Shown piece after piece: positions 16,719 through 23,147 of a DNA stretch of 34,736 nucleotides. Position 1 is the first letter of the stretch. Each line of letters starts with the position of its first letter. Source of the DNA: JANSWO01 sp964351875 (lineage in GTDB: Bacteria; Pseudomonadota; Gammaproteobacteria; Pseudomonadales; Azotimanducaceae); NCBI GenBank assembly GCA_964351875.1, contig CAYGQC010000025.1, positions 1-34,736 on the forward strand. The letters are read 5' to 3'. A model generated the notes under the pieces. The model made no database searches, was not told where the DNA came from, and saw nothing but the letters and a program-made list of their open reading frames with translations. The position numbers and the translations under genes are program-made.

Positions 16719-17405
16719 GTGACGAGAAAAAAAGTTCTGGAAGCTCGCGACGTCTGCAAAGGCTTTGGCGAGGGCGATGCTCGTCTCGAGGTGCTGCAGG
16801 GCGTGAACTTTTCGGTATCCGCCGGCGAGCGCGTGGCGATTCTCGGGCGCTCAGGCTCCGGCAAGAGCACGCTTTTGCATTTGCTCGCGGGGCTTGATGA
16901 TTGCGATTCGGGCAGTATCGAGATCGGTGGCTGTGACATTACCCGTGCGAGCGTTGCCCAGCGCGCGGCGATACGCAACGAGATGATGGGTTTCGTCTAC
17001 CAGATGCATCACCTGTTGCCGGAATTCACGGCGCTCGAGAACGTGGCGATGCCGCTTTTGCTGGGCGGCGTCAACACTCGCGAAGCCGGCGCGCGTGCCG
17101 AAGCGCTATTGTCCCGCGTGGATATGGCGGATCGTCTTGACCACCGGCCCCACGAGCTCTCCGGCGGCGAGCGCCAGCGGGTAGCACTGGCGCGCGCGCT
17201 GGCGCCGACTCCCGCGGTTGTACTTGCGGACGAGCCTACCGGCAACCTGGACCATGATAATGCAGAGCGGGTAATCGAGTTGATTGACTCACTGTGTGCA
17301 TCGGCCGGCAGCGCGTTTGTGATCGTCACCCATGACAGCAGTCTTGCTGCTCGCATGGATCGAACCGTTCGGATTGATCGGGGCGTGATCGTTGCCGCGG
17401 CCTAG
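16719..17405 (+). CDS. lolD: Lipoprotein-releasing ABC transporter, ATP-binding subunit LolD
   Basis: The ATPase of LolCDE, on the cytoplasmic face. Walker A is GRSGSGKSTLLHLLAGL, the Q-loop region MGFVYQMHHLLPEFTALENV is characteristic of LolD, the signature is LSGGERQRVALARAL, Walker B is VVLADEPTGNLD and the switch histidine lies in VIVTHDSSLAARMD. I chose GTG 16719 (228 residues) because AAGGG lies eight bases upstream and it matches the family's N-terminus; TTG 16689 or GTG 16692 would add about ten residues. It sits between lolC and lolE, with lolE beginning at or inside its 3' end. Confidence 0.94.
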   Translation: MTRKKVLEARDVCKGFGEGDARLEVLQGVNFSVSAGERVAILGRSGSGKSTLLHLLAGLDDCDSGSIEIGGCDITRASVAQRAAIRNEMMGFVYQMHHLLPEFTALENVAMPLLLGGVNTREAGARAEALLSRVDMADRLDHRPHELSGGERQRVALARALAPTPAVVLADEPTGNLDHDNAERVIELIDSLCASAGSAFVIVTHDSSLAARMDRTVRIDRGVIVAAA

Positions 17406-18624
17406 TCGCCTCAGATCGAGTGTGTCGCTTTGGCTCGCGCTGCGTTACCTGTTTGCCAGGCGGGGTCACTTCGCGGCCTTCATTACCTGGGCATCGCTGA
17501 TCGGTCTGACGCTGGGTGTCGCAATTCTGGTTGTCGTGGTCAGCGTGATGAACGGCTTTGATGCGACGTTGAAGTCGCGAATTCTTGGTACGGTTCCGCA
17601 TATCGTTCTGCACGATTCCGACGTTGGGACTGCACGTTCCCTCGCTGCATCGCTACCTGCGGGCGCCGTGTCCTCACAGTTCGAGTTCTTCGAGGGGCAG
17701 GGCATGATTACGCGCAACGGCGGCGTCAACCCGGTTGCGATCCACGGTGTGGATGGTGACGCCCTGGCGGGCCTTGCGGGACTTGCTGATTCGCTTGCCC
17801 CGGACGCGCGCGCGACGTTCCTCTCCGAGCCACGATCGTTGCTGCTGGGCGCACCGCTTGCCCGGCATCTGTCGTTGCTGCCAGGCGATACGGTGACGAT
17901 CATTTTCGCGGGTAGCCAAGGGGGGCGCGTTATGCCGCGTTTCGCCCGTTTTACGTTGGCTGGACTATTTGAGGTAGGTGCTGAGATCGACTACTCCGTA
18001 GTGTTCGTTCGCCTGGATGACCTCGTGGAGTCCGGGCTCGCGTCGGCCGGTGAGCGCGGGTACCGGCTGGTGCTGACCGATCCGTTGTCGGCCGACCGAT
18101 TAGCAGCCGGTTTGCGCGAGCTCGGCGATGCGCGCGTGAGCGACTGGAGTGATGCCTACGGTGAGTTTTTCCGGGCCGTGCGCCTGGAGAAAGCCATGAT
18201 GTTTGTGTTGCTGACGCTGGTGGTCGCGATTGCTGCGTTCAATATCGTTTCTTCCCAGACGATGCTCGTGAATCAGAAGCGTGGCGAGATCGCGATCCTT
18301 ATGACAATTGGCGCCGCGCCTGCTGTGCTGGTTCGAACATTCGCGTTGCTCAGTATTCTGCTCTGCAGCGTCGGTATTGCACTTGGGCTTGGGCTCGGCG
18401 TTTTGCTTGCTGCCAGCGTTGCCGATATCGCAAGCTGGGTGGAATCCTCGTTTGGCTTCACCATGCTCGCCGGTACCTACTTCGACCGATTGCCCGTGGA
18501 TGTGCAGCGCAACGACCTTCTGGTCATAACGCTCATTGCGGCGGTGTTGACGCTGGCGGCCTGTGCGCGACCAGCACTATCGACCCTCAAGGTAAATCCT
18601 GTGCAGGCGCTGCATCGCGTATAG
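17392..18624 (+). CDS. lolE: Lipoprotein-releasing ABC transporter, permease subunit LolE
   Basis: The second permease of LolCDE, about 410 residues. It shares the layout of LolC: WLALRYLFARRGHFAAFITW, first helix with VVVVSVMNGFDATLKSRILG, a periplasmic domain, and three C-terminal helices ending STLKVNPVQALHRV. The start is uncertain: TTG at 17392 overlaps lolD by 14 bases, whereas GTG at 17422 begins 17 bases after the lolD stop and gives 400 residues. Neither has a strong ribosome site, so coupling to lolD translation is likely. The gene ends 37 bases before the convergent DUF2062 gene. Confidence 0.93.
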   Translation: MPRPSRLRSSVSLWLALRYLFARRGHFAAFITWASLIGLTLGVAILVVVVSVMNGFDATLKSRILGTVPHIVLHDSDVGTARSLAASLPAGAVSSQFEFFEGQGMITRNGGVNPVAIHGVDGDALAGLAGLADSLAPDARATFLSEPRSLLLGAPLARHLSLLPGDTVTIIFAGSQGGRVMPRFARFTLAGLFEVGAEIDYSVVFVRLDDLVESGLASAGERGYRLVLTDPLSADRLAAGLRELGDARVSDWSDAYGEFFRAVRLEKAMMFVLLTLVVAIAAFNIVSSQTMLVNQKRGEIAILMTIGAAPAVLVRTFALLSILLCSVGIALGLGLGVLLAASVADIASWVESSFGFTMLAGTYFDRLPVDVQRNDLLVITLIAAVLTLAACARPALSTLKVNPVQALHRV

Positions 18625-18661
18625 CGGGTTTAAGCCGTTTCGCTGTTCTTCGCGCTGGCTT

Positions 18662-19222
18662 TCAGGTTTCAGGTTCGGCTGGCGGCGGCGTGTTTGCGTC
18701 CTTGGCTTTCAGGCGAGCATCCCGGCGATCTTTCAACCGCTGGATGACGTGCAGCCGCCACGAGACCCGAACCAATACGAACGCTGATATACCGCAGACC
18801 CAGCCGCAGACGAGCGAGCCAAACACGAGCGGAATGCCAATCTGGGAAAGGTTGGCGCTGAGCCATGGCCAGCTCAGTTCGATGCTGCTGGTTTCGATCT
18901 GCATGTCGAGCAGCCAGGCACCCAGCTTGTAGGCGAAGTAGAACATCGGCGGAATCGTGACGGGATTGCTGATCCACACCAGCGCCACGGATATCGGCAG
19001 GTTCCGTCGAGACACGATGGCGAGCGCTGCCGCGATCAGCATTTGAAACGGGATTGGCAGGAACATGCAGAACAGGCCGATAAAGCAAGCGCCGGAGACG
19101 CTGCGTCGGTGCAGGTGCCAAATTGCTGGGTCCTGAAGCCAGCCGCTTACAGGCCGAAGGGCGCGGCTCTTACGCAAAGAAGCGGGACTTGGCAGATACC
19201 GGCGTAGGAGCTTTCTTGGCAT
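18662..19222 (-). CDS. DUF2062 membrane protein
   Basis: A protein of 186 residues. The family start MPRKLLRRYLPSPASLRKSR is recognisable, followed by DPAIWHLHRRSVSGACFIGL, LPIPFQMLIAAALAIVSRRN, VALVWISNPVTIPPMFYFAY and KLGAWLLDMQ, the conserved DUF2062 core with about three to four membrane helices. The C-terminus is lysine-rich. Function is unknown; family members often sit beside comEC or lol genes, as here. I chose ATG 19222 because it matches the family N-terminus, but GTG 19264, with AGGAG six bases upstream, would add 14 residues and overlap comEC. The start codons of this gene and comEC are only nine bases apart. Confidence 0.88.
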   Translation of the reverse strand: MPRKLLRRYLPSPASLRKSRALRPVSGWLQDPAIWHLHRRSVSGACFIGLFCMFLPIPFQMLIAAALAIVSRRNLPISVALVWISNPVTIPPMFYFAYKLGAWLLDMQIETSSIELSWPWLSANLSQIGIPLVFGSLVCGWVCGISAFVLVRVSWRLHVIQRLKDRRDARLKAKDANTPPPAEPET

Positions 19223-19235
19223 AACTCGATTATGC
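19219..19235. repeat. Palindrome holding both divergent start codons
   Basis: GCATAA (19219-19224) and TTATGC (19230-19235) are perfect inverted copies around CTCGA. The minus-strand ATG of the DUF2062 gene (19222) and the plus-strand ATG of comEC (19232) are the symmetric elements. Promoters for both genes must therefore lie within the opposite coding sequence. Confidence 0.7.
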
Positions 19236-21574
19236 AGCTCCAGCCCTTCAAGCGCAGCAGGCACGGAGCACTCCTGCGCCAGGTTCTGGTGGTCGTTGCC
19301 CTAGGCATTGTCATCGCCGCATGGCTGCCGAAAGTTGTGTGGGTCGTACCGCTACTGCTCGCCGTGGTTGCTTCTCTACCACTTGCTGTGGCTGCCCATC
19401 GGTTCGCGTCCTCTTACGGCACGGCAGCGCTCGCTCGCCATTGGCTACTCGTTTGCGCGCTTGCCGGTGCGGTGCTGTACGGCTATCTCAGCGGTTTGTC
19501 TCAGCTATCGAGCCGGCTGCCCGAGTGCATAGTGGGCCTCAGTGCGGCGGCGCCAGTGTTGGTCACGGCGGATGTGCTTGAGCCAGTTCAGGTGCGTGAA
19601 GGACGCGCGCGGCTGAGGTTGTCTACCGTGTCGAGCGTTGGCGTGGACGGCTGCAGGATACCTCCTGGAAGCGTATTGGACGTTAGCTGGTTTGAGTCGC
19701 CGTCGGTGGCGTTAGGCGACAGAGTGAGCGTCTACGCATCGCTGCGGCCGCCTCGGGGCATGGCGAACCCGGGCGGCTTCGACTACGAGCGCTGGCTTTT
19801 CGCCGAGCACGTCGATGGGCTGGGTTCGATTCGGACCGGCGAGGTTGCCCCAGGTGCTCCCGATTGGTTGTCGTCCGTTCGAGCACGTGCCCGCGCGAAG
19901 GTAACTGCCTTACCGTTACAGCACCCAGGCGCTCTGCTGGCCCTGTCGATCGGCGACAAAGGACTTGTGCCTGACAAGCATTGGCAGCGCTTTCGCGACA
20001 CTGGAACCATCCACTTGATGGTGATATCCGGGTTGCATATCGGCATTGCCTTTCTGTTGCTCAATGGCATCAGCCGAGCGGTTGTCGCATTGCTGGTACT
20101 GGCGAGCGGTTTGGTGGTGGCGAATGCCGTGGCAATGGCCGCGGGTCTCGCGTGGCTGGGAACGGGCTTTCTTGTGGCGTTAACCGGTTATTCGGAGCCG
20201 GCGCTGCGAGCCTGGCTGATGTTGGGTGGGTACCTGTTGGTGCGCGCCCGGGGCCGCGAATCCAGTGCGATGTTTGTGTTGCTGCAGGTGTTTGCTTTGG
20301 TTGTCCTGGTACGCCCACTGTCAGTGCTCACCCAGGGTTTGTGGCTGTCGTTTTTCGCGGTTGCCGTACTGATGTTGTTCGCGACTCGGCTGCGAGGGTC
20401 CCGTTTGTCTCGACTGCTACTGCTGCAGGGCCTCATGGCGCTGGCCATGGCGCCGGCGATTGCGATGTTCAACGGAGAGCTGGTGCTGACCGCAACGCTC
20501 GCCAACGCGGTTGCCGCACCGCTTGCCAGCATTGTGCTCGTGCCATTGGCGATGCTGTCTGTGTTGTTTGCGACGTTCGATCTGCCAGCATCGGCCTCCT
20601 TGCTGTGGCTTGCGGATGTCACCGCTCATATCCTCTACGCGCTGCTCGATATCGCTAACGCGGTCGCGCCAGTGCCATTGGCGCGAGGCGATTTGCTGCG
20701 CTATGGCCTCGCCGTGGTGGGCGCATTCTTGCTGGTGCTGCCACTGCCCTGGGCACTCCGCTGTCTTGGTGGTCTCGCGCTGTCGCTGTTGCTTCTGCCC
20801 GCGAGCTCGGGCGTACCGCCAGGCGAGTTTCGCCTGCAAGTGCTCGATGTCGGCCAGGGGTCGGCCGCGATCATCGATACCGCTGCACACCGTGCGATAG
20901 TCGATGCTGGCTACCGCTCACCCTACGGTTTCGACGTTGCGGAGGCGGTGGTGCTTCCAGCTTTTCTCGCAACGGGACCACGTCGGCTGGACCTGTTTGT
21001 GATCAGCCATGGAGATATTGATCACAGCGGCGGAGCCCCTGCTGTCATCGATACGCTGGCGCCGGTCACGACGCTGGCTGGTGGGGGTGTGGAGGGCGGA
21101 TTCGAAAAATGTCAGGCGGGTTGGCGTTGGCAGCGCGACGGCGTAGAGATCTCGATCGCCTCTGCAAACGCTACTGCATCGAACGACAACGACGCTTCCT
21201 GCGTGGTGCGAATCGCGAACGGTGCACGGGCTGCGCTGCTGCCAGGAGATATCTCGGCGCGCGAAGAGTTTCGACTCGTGTTAGCCGGGCTTCCTGCGGT
21301 GGATCTGTTGGTGGCGGCACACCACGGCTCCAGATCGTCCAGCAGCGCCCGGTTTCTGCGCGCTCTGTCTCCGGATGCCGCGATTGTGAGCGCGGGTTAC
21401 GCCAATCGCTTCGGTCATCCCCACGCTGACGTACTGGCCCGTTTGCGTGCTAACGAGACTGCGATCTTTCGAACTGACCGTGATGGCGCCGTGACGTGGA
21501 GTAGCCAGACGAATACCGCTCAAGGATTTCGATCTGGCTATCAGCCTTACTGGCGAGTGCTTTCCAGCCGTTGA
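19232..21574 (+). CDS. comEC: ComEC/Rec2 DNA uptake channel
   Basis: A protein of 780 residues, the full size of Gram-negative ComEC, the inner-membrane channel that takes up single-stranded DNA in transformation. Order: two or three N-terminal helices; a soluble OB-like/DUF4131 region (about 70-220) with PRGMANPGGFDYERWLFAEH; the Competence domain with HLMVISGLHIGIAFLLL; then many helices to about 525; and a C-terminal metallo-beta-lactamase domain from LQVLDVGQGSAAIIDT. That domain keeps SHGDIDHSGG, LLPGDIS and AAHHGSRSSSS, so its nuclease metal site looks intact. The ATG at 19232 has a ribosome site too far upstream (AGGAG at 19206-19210) to be certain. The 3' end overlaps the convergent DUF2244 gene by 28 bases. 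Confidence 0.93.
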   Translation: MQLQPFKRSRHGALLRQVLVVVALGIVIAAWLPKVVWVVPLLLAVVASLPLAVAAHRFASSYGTAALARHWLLVCALAGAVLYGYLSGLSQLSSRLPECIVGLSAAAPVLVTADVLEPVQVREGRARLRLSTVSSVGVDGCRIPPGSVLDVSWFESPSVALGDRVSVYASLRPPRGMANPGGFDYERWLFAEHVDGLGSIRTGEVAPGAPDWLSSVRARARAKVTALPLQHPGALLALSIGDKGLVPDKHWQRFRDTGTIHLMVISGLHIGIAFLLLNGISRAVVALLVLASGLVVANAVAMAAGLAWLGTGFLVALTGYSEPALRAWLMLGGYLLVRARGRESSAMFVLLQVFALVVLVRPLSVLTQGLWLSFFAVAVLMLFATRLRGSRLSRLLLLQGLMALAMAPAIAMFNGELVLTATLANAVAAPLASIVLVPLAMLSVLFATFDLPASASLLWLADVTAHILYALLDIANAVAPVPLARGDLLRYGLAVVGAFLLVLPLPWALRCLGGLALSLLLLPASSGVPPGEFRLQVLDVGQGSAAIIDTAAHRAIVDAGYRSPYGFDVAEAVVLPAFLATGPRRLDLFVISHGDIDHSGGAPAVIDTLAPVTTLAGGGVEGGFEKCQAGWRWQRDGVEISIASANATASNDNDASCVVRIANGARAALLPGDISAREEFRLVLAGLPAVDLLVAAHHGSRSSSSARFLRALSPDAAIVSAGYANRFGHPHADVLARLRANETAIFRTDRDGAVTWSSQTNTAQGFRSGYQPYWRVLSSR

Positions 21575-22041
21575 ACCATGGTTCGCAACGTGCTGACCAA
21601 CTCGTCTTTCTCTTCTTCCGCCAGGAACTCGCCGATCTCTATTTCGATGTCGCGCGTGCGCACGCTGACCTTTCTTCGGTGCCCTCTATGTACTGGTCGA
21701 GTGATATTGAAGCGCGTTATGAATCGCTCGAATCGGTACTGCCGTTCGACTTCTCGGTGGCCGGTTTCCAGAACGAGTTCGGTGTCGCTGAAGGTCAGCA
21801 CTTCCTGTCGATAGGCTTGTTGCACGCAGTACCAGATACAACCGGCGACAACACACAACTCAAGAAGCGTCATCGGCAGAATGAGCCAGGCTCCCTGCAG
21901 CGCGAAGGCCGTCGCGATAGTGAGTGATAACGCTGTCAGGCCCGTCAGTAGAACCACATTAGAGCGCCAGCTCCAGGAACGATTGGGGCGCAGTACGACC
22001 TGCCCCCAGCGCGTTGAATCGTCGAATTCGCAGCTAATCAT
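21547..22041 (-). CDS. DUF2244 integral membrane protein
   Basis: A protein of 164 residues. The N-terminus has RWGQVVLRPNRSWSWRSNVV, followed by two membrane helices (about 29-50 and 53-73), then YRQEVLTFSDTELVLETG and a soluble region with RFNITRP and VRTRDIEIEIGEFLAEEEKD. This pattern matches DUF2244. Members of this family are often found near cytochrome c oxidase genes, but no such gene is in the window. Function unknown. It lies downstream of the PilZ-Nudix gene on the same strand after 99 bases, and its end overlaps comEC tail to tail. Confidence 0.8.
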   Translation of the reverse strand: MISCEFDDSTRWGQVVLRPNRSWSWRSNVVLLTGLTALSLTIATAFALQGAWLILPMTLLELCVVAGCIWYCVQQAYRQEVLTFSDTELVLETGHREVERQYRFERFITRFNITRPVHRGHRRKVSVRTRDIEIEIGEFLAEEEKDELVSTLRTMVQRLESTRQ

Positions 22042-22140
22042 CGGTTTGCTTCAACATTTGGTAGCGCCCGCCATACAGCCTGAGAACATGATTGTGGTGC
22101 GATTGCCCCGCTGTCGCCGGTTGCGATCTCATCGCGCAAG

Positions 22141-22905
22141 TTACTGAGCCTCTGCCATCGCCAGTGCCCGATACGCCAGCGGCCTTAACGCTTCATCGCT
22201 GAAGGTAAGCTCTTCGATCTCCATTCGGCGTGAAACCCAGCGAGCGTCGCGATAGTGGCTATTGGCCGCCAGCGTGATTACATCGTGACTCGCACTGTAA
22301 CGATAGAAGATGCTGAACACCGTCGCCTCACTCGCCGGCCGACGCAGGGAGAGTGTTTCCAGCGGCGATACCATCCGCGGTTTGCGAACGCCCAGTTCGT
22401 CCTGCAGGAAACCATCCATAGCATCGATAGCGTGCGCACCGGTATCCAAGTAGCTTCCCGGGAATAGCCAGCGACCAGTATCGTTCACTACGAGCAATTG
22501 GCCTGCGTCGCTTACGACGAGCGCGCTCTGGTGAATCTGGAACAGATCTCGCCCGACGGCCAGCTCTCGGCGTACGCGATCGACGCTGTTCCAGAGGTGC
22601 TCGTTCGAGCGGTTGGCGAATTCCAGGGCAAGACCGTCTGCGTCAGCACGCGTCACTCTCATCATGACGGTTGGCGTCGGGCCGGGTTCGATCATTGGCA
22701 GGTTGCGCAGAGTGACGCGGATGGTTGACCCGATGGGCACATTCGCGGCCTCAACTTCACGCGGCAATTGAGCAAAGATTCCGCTGGCAGACACGTCTTT
22801 TGTCACCGTTTGGACGGTGCCAAAACTGGCGTGGCTGAGATCCACCTCAATTGGCACGCTGATTCGTGGCTGCTGGCGCTGCTCCATTGCTGATAACGAT
22901 ACCAC
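22141..22905 (-). CDS. PilZ domain fused to a degenerate Nudix-like domain
   Basis: A protein of 254 residues. The N-terminal ~100 residues are PilZ: RQQPR (RxxxR) at 10-14 and DVSASG (DxSxxG) at 37-42, so c-di-GMP binding is plausible. From about 125 on it reads as a Nudix fold: ALVVSDAGQLLVVNDTGRWL, FPGSYLDTGAHAIDAMDGFL, then a hydrophobic strand TVFSIFYRYSA. Aligned to GX5EX7REUXEEXGU, the box has A157 for the first E, G165 and F166 for RE, and D169-E170 for the EE pair. It is therefore probably not a hydrolase and may bind a nucleotide-like ligand. The start GTG 22905 has GGGAG well placed; ATG 22887 (MEQRQQPR) is an alternative. Divergent from clpB; DUF2244 follows. Confidence 0.75.
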   Translation of the reverse strand: MVSLSAMEQRQQPRISVPIEVDLSHASFGTVQTVTKDVSASGIFAQLPREVEAANVPIGSTIRVTLRNLPMIEPGPTPTVMMRVTRADADGLALEFANRSNEHLWNSVDRVRRELAVGRDLFQIHQSALVVSDAGQLLVVNDTGRWLFPGSYLDTGAHAIDAMDGFLQDELGVRKPRMVSPLETLSLRRPASEATVFSIFYRYSASHDVITLAANSHYRDARWVSRRMEIEELTFSDEALRPLAYRALAMAEAQ

Positions 22906-22991
22906 CGGTCTCCCAGCTTGCCTACGCGGTCAATTCGCTGCGCTGACGAGCGCGCTCGCGTCGATCCAAGGGCAACTCAGATCGATAGGTT

Positions 22992-23017
22992 AGAGGGTTC
23001 TTTGGCACAAACCCTCT
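22992..23017. repeat. Inverted repeat between the PilZ-Nudix and clpB genes
   Basis: AGAGGGTT (22992-22999) and AACCCTCT (23010-23017) are a perfect 8-bp inverted repeat with a ten-base centre. No T-run follows on either strand. It lies 44 bases upstream of the clpB heat-shock promoter candidate and could be an operator for either divergent gene. Confidence 0.6.
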
Positions 23018-23060
23018 GAACGTGGCACCTCGCAAAACAGGAGTACGTAGGTTCCGCACA

Positions 23061-23087
23061 TTGAAATCGCTCTCGACGCCCCCAGAT
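23061..23087 (+). promoter_or_regulatory. Sigma-32 (heat-shock) promoter candidate for clpB
   Basis: TTGAAA at 23061-23066, a 13-base spacer, then CCCCAGAT at 23080-23087. This is close to the RpoH consensus (TTGAAA, 12-15 bases, CCCCATNT), with one change in the -10 element. The position gives a leader of about 50 bases before the ATG at 23148. clpB is a classical RpoH target, so the assignment fits. Confidence 0.72.
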
Positions 23088-23147
23088 TCTGCGCAGCCGC
23101 GGGATATGGCGGCACGAATAACTTGAGAACTTTCAGGAGTCGATTTG

